From Candidatus Saccharimonadota bacterium (GTDB lineage: Bacteria > Patescibacteriota > Saccharimonadia > Saccharimonadales > Saccharimonadaceae), in NCBI GenBank assembly GCA_017437945.1, contig JAFRWP010000011.1, forward strand, positions 1 to 61,124: a DNA stretch of 61,124 bases. Direction: 5' to 3'. The position numbers and the translations under genes were made by a program. The notes beneath the pieces were generated by a model that saw only the letters and a program-made list of their open reading frames with translations, did not search any database and was not told the origin of the DNA. Shown here piece after piece: positions 23,111 through 31,958 of the stretch (position 1 is its first letter; each line of letters opens with the position of its first letter).

Positions 23111-25261
23111 ATGCCGGTTCCTGACGAAACTAACAATTTTGCCACACATGGTAAAGCGCCGATACCGTCGGACGCTAATGGTAGTTTTGTCATTCCTCGA
23201 GATAAAGAGGTTGGGCCAAAAGACGATAATACGACAAGTTCACCACCGACGCCTATCGCGGTGGCACCTCCAGTGGTCACGGTGCCTCCAGCGACAAATC
23301 CGGTGGGCATAGCAGCTCCTCCGGCAGGAGCGGCTTTTGTATCTGCACCTTCTCCGTCGGCAACAATGACGCCGAATAATGCCCCAGCTCCTACTTTAGG
23401 AGTATCACCATTTGCGGCTCAGCCAATGGCTCCACAGATTCCGCTCGCTATTTCCGCCCAGCAACTTCCGATGATGCCTCAACAGCCACAAGTAGCGCAA
23501 CAAATTATTCCGTCACAACCGCAAGAATTAATGCAAGTACAACAATCAGCGGTACCGATACCGATGCCGGCACCACAACCTGATCCTGCGCAACTACAAC
23601 AGATTCAGCAAATGCAACATATGCAGCATATGCAGCAGCAAATGCAAGAGATTCAACAAGAAATGCAACAAATGCAGCAGCAGATGCCGATGATGCAGGC
23701 GATGCCGCAACAAATGCCAATGCAACCAATGCAGCAAGCCCCTGTGCAGATGCAGCAGGTTCCAGTGCAGCAGGTTCCAGTGCAGCAAATGCCAGCACCA
23801 ATTACTGCACCGCCAGAGTCAGCAATTATGTCTGCAGCGCCAGCAGTAGCGCTACCAGCCGAAATGACTCCGTCCAGAGTAGCACAGATGCAGGCTCAGA
23901 TTTTAGCTAACGCACTTCTCGCCTCACAAAACGCCTCACGAGTAAGAAGAAAACAGACCTATCAAAAAGCCGAACCGGAAGTAGACGAAAACGACCAAGA
24001 CTTCGAAAATGAGCCAACACAGCGAGATATTCGCGACGAGAAACCGCCAGAACATGCACCGTCAAACATCACCCATGGCGAACGTATTATTTTGCCAATT
24101 CATGACATGACACTCGAAAAGCATCGCGAAGATATGAGCCGACGCATGACTGAGTTGCTCGGGGATACTGATCTTGAGCCGGAAGCGATTAGCACAAAGA
24201 GCATGAAGAAGAAGCTTAAAGAATCTGCCAAGATGAGAGTGCGCAATGCTACACAGGCTAGCGAAGACATTGAGATGACGGAGGAGCAGATTCAGCAGGC
24301 CGAAGCTCAAGCACAAGCCGCCGCACAACAAGCACAGAATGGTGCCAGACAAGTTACTCCGGCCGAGCAATTCCCTACCTACACCCTGTCCGGCGAAGCA
24401 ATCGCGCCACAAGATCCAATTATCGATCCACTTAATCGCCCGCAAAGAGCAGCCGTTCCACCAATTCAACCTCAACCAGCGTTGCAGCCGCAGATATATA
24501 CGCTCGAGACACAAGTACGGACGCCAAATTCGAATACCGAACAGCAGCAAAACTACGTTGAACAAGAATACCAGCCGAAGACGCCAAGCAATTCGAGTGA
24601 TATTACTTCGCAGATGCAGGCAGTTCAGATTCAGGCCCCTACGGCAGAACAACTTCAGTCAATGGACCCCCGCATTGCCGCGTTGCAACAACAACGATTA
24701 ATGATTGCTGAGCAGCGCAAACTCGAACAACAACAGTTGGATGAACAAGCGCGAGCTTTAGCCGCTGCACGCCGATTGCAGGCTCAACAACTTGAAGACG
24801 CGCGCGCCGTATTACCAAGAGTCCAAGCAAACTCCGGTAGGCTGAATCCGAATCGTAAGAGTATTCGCGTCAACGCCGACGTCGTAAAGAAAGCCGCTCT
24901 CGCCTCAATCATTAAACATCCGGAGCCAGAACCTGAACCAGAACCGGTGGCGGCAATTCGACCAGCATACGTAACAGAGCTCGAGGAGCAGTTGGCTGGT
25001 GACATGAAGAAGAAAGACGAGAGTGAGATGAGTGCATTAATGGCCGCAGAGTTGGCCGATGATGAAATTACTCAGAACGCGCAACAGCGAGAAGTCGAAA
25101 TTCTAAAAGAAGATGCCAAGAAGGCCGCGACAGAGACAAAAGTTGCGATGCCGGATGAGATTTTGCAGGCACTCGAAAATGTCAGTCCAGTAAGTAACAG
25201 TGACAATCCAAATATCGGAAACCCTAATATCCAGAACCCAAATATTAGCAATGCAGAATAG
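23111..25261 (+). CDS. Large Gln/Met/Pro/Ala-rich low-complexity protein
   Basis: A 716-residue protein without a recognisable enzyme domain. Residues about 45-265 are Pro/Ala/Gln/Met-rich with tandem HMQ and MQQ runs. Residues about 275-420 are charged and probably helical (ILPIHDMTLEKHREDMSRRM). Later parts contain Gln-rich coiled-coil-like stretches (QQQRLMIAEQRKLEQQQLDE) and a C-terminal run of NPNI repeats. There is no signal peptide or membrane segment. It is directly downstream of the kinase/regulator pair and overlaps the pseudouridine synthase start by 11 bases. The start ATG 23111 is the first in frame; no clear Shine-Dalgarno precedes it. Confidence 0.8.
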   Translation: MPVPDETNNFATHGKAPIPSDANGSFVIPRDKEVGPKDDNTTSSPPTPIAVAPPVVTVPPATNPVGIAAPPAGAAFVSAPSPSATMTPNNAPAPTLGVSPFAAQPMAPQIPLAISAQQLPMMPQQPQVAQQIIPSQPQELMQVQQSAVPIPMPAPQPDPAQLQQIQQMQHMQHMQQQMQEIQQEMQQMQQQMPMMQAMPQQMPMQPMQQAPVQMQQVPVQQVPVQQMPAPITAPPESAIMSAAPAVALPAEMTPSRVAQMQAQILANALLASQNASRVRRKQTYQKAEPEVDENDQDFENEPTQRDIRDEKPPEHAPSNITHGERIILPIHDMTLEKHREDMSRRMTELLGDTDLEPEAISTKSMKKKLKESAKMRVRNATQASEDIEMTEEQIQQAEAQAQAAAQQAQNGARQVTPAEQFPTYTLSGEAIAPQDPIIDPLNRPQRAAVPPIQPQPALQPQIYTLETQVRTPNSNTEQQQNYVEQEYQPKTPSNSSDITSQMQAVQIQAPTAEQLQSMDPRIAALQQQRLMIAEQRKLEQQQLDEQARALAAARRLQAQQLEDARAVLPRVQANSGRLNPNRKSIRVNADVVKKAALASIIKHPEPEPEPEPVAAIRPAYVTELEEQLAGDMKKKDESEMSALMAAELADDEITQNAQQREVEILKEDAKKAATETKVAMPDEILQALENVSPVSNSDNPNIGNPNIQNPNISNAE
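23596..23812 (+). repeat. Short tandem codon repeats (CAG/ATG-rich)
   Basis: Imperfect tandem copies of CAR-ATG and CAG-GTT-CCA-GTG units encode HMQHMQ, MQQ and VQQVP repeats. Such tracts are prone to length change. Confidence 0.7.
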
Positions 25262-25937
25262 TGAAACTCGTTTAAACAAATTTATAGCCACAAATTACGG
25301 TGTATCGCGACGCGAAGCCGATGATTTAATTGCTTCCGGCGTCGTTCTCGTTAATGGTGAGGTGGCAAGTATTGGAGCGCGCGTAAAGGCAGACGACACC
25401 GTTACGGTAAGTGGTCACGATATTTTGACACAAGATTTAATCTATCTAGCATTGCACAAGCCAATTGGATACGTCTGCAGCCGTAAGGCCCAAGGCGACG
25501 CGCCGACTATTTACGAATTACTGCCGAAAAAATATCAGAATCTCAAAAGCGTCGGGCGACTCGATAAGGATTCTTCTGGTCTAATTCTGTTAACTAATGA
25601 TGGCGATTTCGCTTTCCAGATGACACATCCGAAATTCGCAAAAATTAAAAACTATACCGTAGAGCTTGATCGCGAATTGGCGCCGCTACATCAACAGATG
25701 ATTTCTGATTTCGGCGTGCAACTGCCAGACGGCAATAGTAAACTTGGCTTAGTGCGAGTTGGCGAGAGCCGTAAGAAATGGGACGTCACGATTAGCGAGG
25801 GGCGCAATCGCCAGATACGCCGTACTTTTGAGGCGCTTGGCTATAAAGTAATTACTCTGCATCGCTATAAATTTGGCGCATACGAATTAAGTGGCCTTCA
25901 AGCCGGCGAATTCACCGAAGTTAGAAAAGCTAATTAA
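25251..25937 (+). CDS. Pseudouridine synthase, RsuA/RluB/RluE/RluF group
   Basis: It isomerises uridine in rRNA. The 228-residue product has an N-terminal S4 RNA-binding domain (RLNKFIATNYGVSRREADDL, about 6-60), the catalytic motif GRLDKDSSGLILLTNDG with the active-site Asp, and the C-terminal ISEGRNRQIRRTFEALGY. The frame opens at 25200, but ATG 25251 inside the end of the previous gene gives the normal N-terminus. 16S or 23S target cannot be decided. It is convergent with the FtsA-like gene, overlapping by 4 bases. Confidence 0.93.
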   Translation: MQNSETRLNKFIATNYGVSRREADDLIASGVVLVNGEVASIGARVKADDTVTVSGHDILTQDLIYLALHKPIGYVCSRKAQGDAPTIYELLPKKYQNLKSVGRLDKDSSGLILLTNDGDFAFQMTHPKFAKIKNYTVELDRELAPLHQQMISDFGVQLPDGNSKLGLVRVGESRKKWDVTISEGRNRQIRRTFEALGYKVITLHRYKFGAYELSGLQAGEFTEVRKAN

Positions 25938-27214
25938 TTTTTGAGAATTCTGGCAACAAGGTTGCGGACGGAGTTGTTATTTCCTGTGCCAATTAATGTA
26001 TCAACGCCAACACGGAGAAGCCCCATAGCGGTCACGAAAGTATGATCGAGCTCACGGTCGGTCTCGTTTACAATGCCAGGAATATCGTCTGGCTCAATAA
26101 GACTGATAACTGGGCGACGCGAGAATGGCAATTCTTTGTACCAATCGCTAGTAGCGAGAGTCTCTGGTATCTCGGATAAGCTGGCGCCACCGCCACAAAG
26201 GAGAACCTGGTTCGGCAATGATTCGACATGCTCAAATTCTTCGATTGCGATCTGAACGCCCGCTTCCCACGCTTCAAGATTGCGGCTAATTGCTTCCTCG
26301 AGCTTCTTGCGTACGGCCGGTTTCATGTCTGGGTTATCGGCAAGAAGTTTAAGTTTCTCGGCGTCTTCGAATTCGAGCCCACAACGTTCGGCAATTTGAT
26401 GCGTAAAGCTGCGTCCACCAATGGAAAACATTTTTGTGCCTTCTACCCCGCCATCGTCGACAATGGCAATATCCGTGGTGCCACCACCGATGTCCATGAC
26501 TATACCCGAGAAATTTGAATCGAGATCATCACCGAGGCAGGCGCGACAAACGGCGTATGGCTCAACGGCCACCGTTACGAGATCAAGCTGTAATTCGTCG
26601 CAAACACGCTCAATTGCTGAAATATGTACTAATGGTGCAAATGCTGTATATAATTGCACAATTACTTCGCTACCTTTAAAACCAATTGGGTTGGCAACTT
26701 TATGGCCATCGATACGGAGAGAAACGAGTGCGGAATTAATCAGACGCACCTCTACGTCTGGATTATTTGTTTCAAGAGCAACCTCGGCGCGTGCTTTTTC
26801 GCCTGATTTAGCTTGAACTTTCTTGATAATCTTATGCATTTCATCGTCGGTGATTGGCTTAGATGAATCCGTGCGACGATATTTAATTGATACGGTATTG
26901 CCTTTGATCAGTTCCCCCGCAATACCAACCACGACATCGCGCGAGCGGACGCCGGCCATCTCTTCGGCTTTAACGAGAGCTTCTTCGCAAGTTTTAGCTA
27001 CGCCCTGAATATCGGCGATGGCGCCATTAAACATATTTGTAGCGGCTTCACGTGCCTTACCAACGCCAACAATCTTGAGTTGATTTTTGCTCTTTTTTAC
27101 AATTAAAGCTTTAACATATTCTGTCCCAATGTCAAGTGCAAGCAGATAATCGTCTGGGTTTTTGACGGGTTTTTTAGACTTTTCGGATGCTTTTTTACCG
27201 GAGAATATGCTCAT
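25934..27214 (-). CDS. FtsA/PilM-like actin-fold ATPase
   Basis: A 426-residue protein of the FtsA/PilM/MreB superfamily. Phosphate-1 motif LLALDIGTEYVKALI, an SHS2-type insert, GIVMDIGGGTTDIAIV (phosphate 2), and adenosine motif VLLCGGGASLSEIPE. FtsA anchors FtsZ at the division site, while PilM recruits PilN of type IV pili; the sequence fits either. A Lys/Ser-rich N-terminal tail precedes the fold. No C-terminal amphipathic helix is obvious beyond RNLVARILKN. No pil genes are adjacent. TATAAT ends 7 bases before ATG 27214. Confidence 0.85.
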   Translation of the reverse strand: MSIFSGKKASEKSKKPVKNPDDYLLALDIGTEYVKALIVKKSKNQLKIVGVGKAREAATNMFNGAIADIQGVAKTCEEALVKAEEMAGVRSRDVVVGIAGELIKGNTVSIKYRRTDSSKPITDDEMHKIIKKVQAKSGEKARAEVALETNNPDVEVRLINSALVSLRIDGHKVANPIGFKGSEVIVQLYTAFAPLVHISAIERVCDELQLDLVTVAVEPYAVCRACLGDDLDSNFSGIVMDIGGGTTDIAIVDDGGVEGTKMFSIGGRSFTHQIAERCGLEFEDAEKLKLLADNPDMKPAVRKKLEEAISRNLEAWEAGVQIAIEEFEHVESLPNQVLLCGGGASLSEIPETLATSDWYKELPFSRRPVISLIEPDDIPGIVNETDRELDHTFVTAMGLLRVGVDTLIGTGNNNSVRNLVARILKN

Positions 27215-27221
27215 GGTTTAT

Positions 27222-27227
27222 ATTATA
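27222..27227 (-). promoter_or_regulatory. -10 box abutting the FtsA-like gene
   Basis: TGA-TATAAT on the minus strand, 7 bases before ATG 27214. The alaS terminator (27233-27257) occupies the -35 region, so promoter and terminator are packed together. Confidence 0.65.
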
Positions 27228-27232
27228 TCACC

Positions 27233-27257
27233 AAAAACCACCCCGTTGATGGGGTGG
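27233..27257 (-). terminator. alaS terminator
   Basis: Stem CCACCCC / GGGGTGG (27238-27244 with 27251-27257) followed on the minus strand by TTTTTGG. Confidence 0.8.
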
Positions 27258-27264
27258 CTCTGAA

Positions 27265-29139
27265 TTATTCGATTACAGCCTTGATGCGGCGGACGCCAGC
27301 GGAACTGGATTCTTCTTTCTTAATCATGAAGTGTCCAATTACGCCAGTGTGTTCGACATGTGGGCCGCCACATACTTCGCGCGAGACCGGATTATCGAAA
27401 TCGCCAATCGTATAGACCGTAAGTTTCTCTGGATATTTATCCCAGAATTGACCGTGCGCCTTGAGTGTATCGCGAGCGTAAGCCTTGTCGTATTCATCAT
27501 GAACGACTGGAAGGTCGGCCTTAATCCACTCGTTAACTTGATCCTCGACTTGCTGCTTCTCTTCTGGGGTAAGTTTGCGATCGAGGTTAAAGTCGAAGCG
27601 GAGACGTTCGGCGGTAATATTAGAACCTTGCTGACCAATGCCTGGGTCAATAAGCTTTTGAAGTGCGGCCAACATTAAGTGAGTTGCCGTGTGATACTTC
27701 GTAGTCTGTTCACCATGATCTTCAAGGCCGCCTTTAAACATGCCCTTGCTGGCAGTCTTAGAGCGTTCACGCTGCTCTTCTAGAGCGGCATCAAATTCAG
27801 CACGCCAGTTCTCGGTAAGTGGAATGTCTTGGCGATATGCTTCCTCGACTGAAAGCTCAAGTGGGAAGCCATAGGTATCCTGAAGCATAAATAATTCTTT
27901 GCCAGTGAGGCCGTCTTTTTGGAAACGAGCAAGCTCTTTCATGCCACGACGAAGGGTCTTGCGGAAGGCCTGTTCCTCATGACTAAGAACATCGAGCACC
28001 TGCTCGCGCGTAGTAAGGATACTATCTGGGAGATCCTTATAGTTTTCGGAAATAAGCGGCAAAACTTCAGCGAGAAAATCTTGTTCAATGCCGAGGTTGA
28101 GTGCTTTGAGAATCGCGCGACGAATAATGCGGCGGAGGGCGTAACCTTGTTGTTTGTTGGACGGCTTGAGGCCTTGTGCGGTCAGCAAATAGGCGCCACG
28201 GAGATGGTCAGCAATAACACGCATATCAGCAGTATTTGCTTCGTAACTCTTGCCGGAGAGCTCAACGAGCTTGTCGACAATTGGTTTCAAAAGTGAAATC
28301 TTGAAGACGTCATAAGAATCCATGGACGCGGCCGTAATACGCTCGAGGCCAGCACCGAAGTCGACGTTTTTGTGTTCAAGTTCTTCGAAGCTACCGTCCT
28401 CTTTGCGGCGATACTGCATGAAGACTTGGTTGCCGATTTCCATGAAGCGAGCGCCATCGGAAGCTGGGTGGGCTTTGCCATATTTCTCAACATCCTGATG
28501 CTCTTCGCCAAAGTCGTAGAATACTTCGGAATCTGGACCACACGGGTCGCCAATTGGCGTGGTTTCGATGCCACCACCGCGAGACCACCAGTTTTCTTTG
28601 TCGTTATAGAAGAAAATGCGTTCTTTGCCTTGAATGCCACGCTTGTCGCCATTTTCAGCGGTATCAATTTCGGCAATCTCCGCATCGATACCAGCTTCTT
28701 TGAATACGGTCTGCCAAATATGGGCCGCCTCATCATCGCGAGGGATGCCATATTTTTCGCTACCTATAAAACAAGTGACGTAAATTTTGGATGGATCAAG
28801 CCCAACTTCTTTGGTTAGAAAAGTAAAGAAGTTACGAATTTGCTCTTCTTTAAAGTAATCGCCAAGTGACCAGTTGCCAAGCATCTCAAAGACGGTCGTA
28901 TGGCGCGGGTCGCCAACATCGTCGATGTCCTGGAGACGTAGGCATGGCTGAGAATCTGTTAAGCGCTTGCCTTCTTTGTGTGGTTGACCGAGTAGGTATG
29001 GCAATAGCGGCTGCATACCGGAGCCGGTAAATAATGTCGTTGGATCGTTTTCGAGCACGAGTGGCGCTGGTTCAATCACTACATGCCCTTTCGACTTCAT
29101 AAAGTCGAGATATTTTTGGCGTACTTCACTTGCATTCAT
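27265..29139 (-). CDS. alaS: Alanyl-tRNA synthetase, short form
   Basis: It charges tRNA-Ala and edits mischarged Ser/Gly. The 624 residues cover the class II catalytic domain (VRQKYLDFMKSKGH, TLFTGSGMQPLLPYLLG, DVGDPRHTTVFEMLGNWS), the tRNA-recognition helices and the editing domain with zinc ligands HTATH and C..H in EVCGGPHVEHTG. Bacterial AlaRS is usually about 870 residues; the C-terminal oligomerisation (C-Ala) region is missing. The protein ends cleanly right after the editing domain and a terminator follows, so this is a natural short form, not a truncation. -10 TATAAT lies 8 bases before ATG. Confidence 0.96.
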   Translation of the reverse strand: MNASEVRQKYLDFMKSKGHVVIEPAPLVLENDPTTLFTGSGMQPLLPYLLGQPHKEGKRLTDSQPCLRLQDIDDVGDPRHTTVFEMLGNWSLGDYFKEEQIRNFFTFLTKEVGLDPSKIYVTCFIGSEKYGIPRDDEAAHIWQTVFKEAGIDAEIAEIDTAENGDKRGIQGKERIFFYNDKENWWSRGGGIETTPIGDPCGPDSEVFYDFGEEHQDVEKYGKAHPASDGARFMEIGNQVFMQYRRKEDGSFEELEHKNVDFGAGLERITAASMDSYDVFKISLLKPIVDKLVELSGKSYEANTADMRVIADHLRGAYLLTAQGLKPSNKQQGYALRRIIRRAILKALNLGIEQDFLAEVLPLISENYKDLPDSILTTREQVLDVLSHEEQAFRKTLRRGMKELARFQKDGLTGKELFMLQDTYGFPLELSVEEAYRQDIPLTENWRAEFDAALEEQRERSKTASKGMFKGGLEDHGEQTTKYHTATHLMLAALQKLIDPGIGQQGSNITAERLRFDFNLDRKLTPEEKQQVEDQVNEWIKADLPVVHDEYDKAYARDTLKAHGQFWDKYPEKLTVYTIGDFDNPVSREVCGGPHVEHTGVIGHFMIKKEESSSAGVRRIKAVIE

Positions 29140-29147
29140 ATCTGATG

Positions 29148-29153
29148 ATTATA
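29148..29153 (-). promoter_or_regulatory. -10 box before alaS
   Basis: TATAAT (minus strand) 8 bases before ATG 29139, overlapping the last codons of mnmA. Confidence 0.5.
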
Positions 29154-30168
29154 CAATGATACCGCCGCCAAGGCAAACCTCGTCTCGATAGAAAACGATG
29201 GATTGGCCAGGAGTAAGCGACTTCTGTTCGTCTTTGAATGTGAGTGTTCCGTTTTCGTAATCTGCATCCACGAGCGGAGCGCGGTGGCGAATGCGTACTT
29301 TAATGTGGCGACCATCATCGCCATGACGTAAGATTACATCTTTCAACTGGACTGTGTTGGTCCATAATTTAAGCGAATTTAAATTCTGGGACACATAAAC
29401 GATATTCTTTTCCATATCTTTCTTGACAACATAATGCGGGAGGCCGAGGCCAATATTTAGACCATGCCTCTGGCCCAGCGTATAAAAGATTGCGCCATCA
29501 TGGACGCCGAGTTTTTCACCCGTATCAATATCGATGATGTCGCCAGGCTTGGTATCTACAAATTCCGCGAGAAAATCGCGCATATTTGCATCACCAACGA
29601 AACAAACCCCCATTGATTCCGGTTTCTTTGCAACTGAAAGGCCGATTTTTTCGGCAAGCGCCTTTACGGCCGGTTTGTCCATTTCGCCAACTGGAAAAAT
29701 CACCTTAGGGATAATGTTTTCGGAAATGCGATAGAGGAAGTAGGTTTGATCCTTATTCTCATCAAAGGCGCGAAGTAGAGATTTGCCATCAGTACGAGCA
29801 TAATGACCGGTCGCAATCATTTCTGCGCCTTGCTCGAAGGCGGTATCGGCGAATAATTTGAATTTAATTTCTTGGTTACACATGATGTCGGGGTTAGGAG
29901 TGTTACCCTTCTGGTATTCCGCCAGCATATAATCTACAACTTTTTGTTTATACTCCTGCTCAAAATCGAAAACCCGAAAATCAATGCCAAGTTTAACGGC
30001 TACTCGTTTCGCATCAGCCAAATCTTCCGCCCATGGGCATTTCATGCCGGGTAGATTTTTACTCCAGTTCTTCATATAGACACCGACAACGTCATAACCG
30101 CGTTGCTGCAAAAGGTAGGCCGAGACAGCCGAATCAACGCCACCAGACATTCCTAAGAAAACTTTCAT
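29149..30168 (-). CDS. mnmA: tRNA-specific 2-thiouridylase MnmA
   Basis: It thiolates U34 of Glu, Gln and Lys tRNAs using persulfide sulfur. The 339-residue product has the PP-loop GMSGGVDSAVSAYLL, the catalytic Cys in NPDIMCNQEIKF and the persulfide Cys in ESMGVCFVGD, then the beta-barrel domain (TLGQRHGLNIGL, the C-terminal SLTPGQSIVFYRDE). The frame opens at 30195, but ATG 30168 gives the canonical MKVFLGMSGG start and follows TATAAT by 7 bases. The sulfur donor is presumably the cysteine desulfurase at 36136. Confidence 0.97.
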   Translation of the reverse strand: MKVFLGMSGGVDSAVSAYLLQQRGYDVVGVYMKNWSKNLPGMKCPWAEDLADAKRVAVKLGIDFRVFDFEQEYKQKVVDYMLAEYQKGNTPNPDIMCNQEIKFKLFADTAFEQGAEMIATGHYARTDGKSLLRAFDENKDQTYFLYRISENIIPKVIFPVGEMDKPAVKALAEKIGLSVAKKPESMGVCFVGDANMRDFLAEFVDTKPGDIIDIDTGEKLGVHDGAIFYTLGQRHGLNIGLGLPHYVVKKDMEKNIVYVSQNLNSLKLWTNTVQLKDVILRHGDDGRHIKVRIRHRAPLVDADYENGTLTFKDEQKSLTPGQSIVFYRDEVCLGGGIIV

Positions 30169-30175
30169 TAAAAAC

Positions 30176-30181
30176 ATTATA
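30176..30181 (-). promoter_or_regulatory. -10 box abutting mnmA
   Basis: TGA-TATAAT on the minus strand, 7 bases before ATG 30168. Confidence 0.65.
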
Positions 30182-30217
30182 TCACTAAAAATCAAGAGAT
30201 GCGCCGAGATACGTTTA

Positions 30218-30226
30218 TGCTAAAAT
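30218..30226 (+). promoter_or_regulatory. Extended -10 promoter of the Bat operon
   Basis: TGC-TAAAAT at 30218-30226, then a leader of about 25 bases with the ribosome site GGAGGTGGG before ATG 30259. Confidence 0.6.
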
Positions 30227-30258
30227 AAAAGTAAATATAAACTGCGAATGGAGGTGGG

Positions 30259-30918
30259 ATGTTCTATCCTAATCGACAAGCTTTGGGCGACCAGCTTGCA
30301 TTGAGGCTAACTCAATACAAGAACACTGAGTCTATCATTTTTTGCCTCAAGAAATCCTCCCTGCTCGCCTGCATTGAGCTCGCGGCACACTTGCATGCAT
30401 ATATTTATATATTGCAATATTCCGAAATTGCCGATCCTTACGATATTACGCGCAACTTAGGCGCTATCACCTCAAAAGGTGAATTCGTGCTTAACCCAGA
30501 AATATCTCAGTCAGAATACGAATACATTAATAGCGACTTCATGAGCATTATTGAGGAGCGCAAGCGTGAGGCTTTCTCGCGCATCAACGCCGAACCGGAT
30601 CCGAATCCGAATTTTAATTTGGCCGCCTTTAATAACCGCAATATCTTATTGTTTGCCGATGTTCTTAAGACCACATTCCAGATTCAGGTCGCACTTAATC
30701 TCTTAAAGTCATACAGACCAACTCTCATCGCCGGCACTTGCGGCAATATTACTTCGCAGATTTCAGATAAATTCCAAATTGAAGCAGATGGCTGTACCTA
30801 TATGGACATTCTGCCAAATACTTTCTTCGACGACGACCATTATTTCGATCAACCGGATACCTATACCGAGGAACAAAAAATAAGCATGGCTAACAATATT
30901 AGCCTTTATTGGGCATAA
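30259..30918 (+). CDS. Phosphoribosyltransferase-like protein
   Basis: A 219-residue protein that resembles a divergent type I phosphoribosyltransferase. The N-terminal FYPNRQALGDQLALRL recalls the F.DR..AG..LA opening of PRTase-like proteins, and ILLFADVLKTTFQIQVALNLL followed by PTLIAGTCGNI occupies the place of the PRPP loop. The usual acidic pair and Thr-Gly loop (DD..TG.T) are not conserved, so catalysis is doubtful. It is the first gene of the Bat-type operon and has a good ribosome site. Its role there is unknown. Confidence 0.65.
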   Translation: MFYPNRQALGDQLALRLTQYKNTESIIFCLKKSSLLACIELAAHLHAYIYILQYSEIADPYDITRNLGAITSKGEFVLNPEISQSEYEYINSDFMSIIEERKREAFSRINAEPDPNPNFNLAAFNNRNILLFADVLKTTFQIQVALNLLKSYRPTLIAGTCGNITSQISDKFQIEADGCTYMDILPNTFFDDDHYFDQPDTYTEEQKISMANNISLYWA

Positions 30919-30932
30919 AAAAGGAGCAAGAA

Positions 30933-31949
30933 ATGAACCCAGAAAAGCCAAATACCAACCCTAACGCGCTATCCGAGACTGAAGCCAAAGAAGCGCACGA
31001 TATTATCGATAAAATCACCAAGGCTTACAGCAAAAAGGTGGTCGGGCAGGAAGAGTTGCGACTATGTATGGTCGTGGCCTTAATTGCTGGTGGACACGTT
31101 TTGCTCGAGTCTGTACCTGGCCTCGCCAAGACATTGGCTGCTAAGACAATTGCCGAAGCTTCCAATGGTAGTTTTAGCCGCATTCAATGTACGCCTGATT
31201 TGCTCCCAAGCGATATTATTGGTACGCAGATTTTTAACTACAACTCCAGTGATTTCGAAACAAAGATTGGTCCGGTTCATGCCAACTTTGTGCTCCTCGA
31301 TGAGATTAACCGCTCTAGCGCAAAAACCCAGTCCGCTATGCTTGAGGCTATGCAAGAGCATCAGGTTTCCGTCGGCGGCGTAATGTACAAAATGCCAGAG
31401 CCGTTTGTCGTGCTCGCAACCCAGAACCCGATTGAACAAGAAGGTACTTATGAGTTACCAGAGGCTCAGCTTGACCGCTTCCTTTTGAAGGAAGTTGTTA
31501 ACTATCCTAGCCGCGACGAAGAAATGCAGATTCTAAATTATACTTTGCGTGGCCAAACCACTGCCCCGCTCACTGATGCGGATAAGGTTTCAATCGACGA
31601 AGTAAAGAAACTCCAGAAATTAGCAAAGAAAGTTGCCGTCGATGATTCAATCAAGAATTACATCGTGAGCATTATTACCGCCTCCCGCAACCCACGCGAG
31701 TTGATTGACGCATCACTAGCCCGTTACGTCGAATACGGCGTCTCTCCACGTGGCGCCATCGCATTGATGCGTGTCGCTCAGGCCTTAGCCTTAATTGACG
31801 GCCGCGCCTACGTCACTCCAGATGACGTCAAGCGCCTCCGCTATGCCGCACTTCGCCATCGCATTATCTTGAACTTCGAGGCAGCCGCCGATGAGGTTCA
31901 TTCCGAAGCGATTATCGACGCAATCTTTAATAAAATTCAAACTCCATAG
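30933..31949 (+). CDS. MoxR-family AAA+ ATPase
   Basis: A 338-residue MoxR ATPase, a chaperone-like protein that works with VWA-domain partners. Visible are the Walker A variant ESVPGLAKTLAAKT, Walker B LLDEINRSSAKTQSAMLEAM, the sensor ATQNPIEQEGTYELPEAQLDRF and the C-terminal lid RAIALMRVAQALAL..YVTPDDVK. ATG 30933 is chosen because AAAAGGAGCAAGA precedes it; the upstream GTG- or ATG-type starts overlap the previous gene. The operon order MoxR, DUF58, VWA, VWA is classical for Bat loci. Confidence 0.94.
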   Translation: MNPEKPNTNPNALSETEAKEAHDIIDKITKAYSKKVVGQEELRLCMVVALIAGGHVLLESVPGLAKTLAAKTIAEASNGSFSRIQCTPDLLPSDIIGTQIFNYNSSDFETKIGPVHANFVLLDEINRSSAKTQSAMLEAMQEHQVSVGGVMYKMPEPFVVLATQNPIEQEGTYELPEAQLDRFLLKEVVNYPSRDEEMQILNYTLRGQTTAPLTDADKVSIDEVKKLQKLAKKVAVDDSIKNYIVSIITASRNPRELIDASLARYVEYGVSPRGAIALMRVAQALALIDGRAYVTPDDVKRLRYAALRHRIILNFEAAADEVHSEAIIDAIFNKIQTP

Positions 31950-31958
31950 TTAAGAAAA

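Noticed and set aside
23596-23812. Possible CRISPR-like or satellite array
   Set aside because: The repeats are 3-15 bases, in frame, encode Gln/Met runs and have no spacers; they are part of a coding region.
24062-24652. Minus-strand open frame opposite the Gln-rich protein
   Set aside because: Leu/Arg/Cys-rich product caused by the reverse complement of CAG/CAA-rich codons, with no ribosome site.
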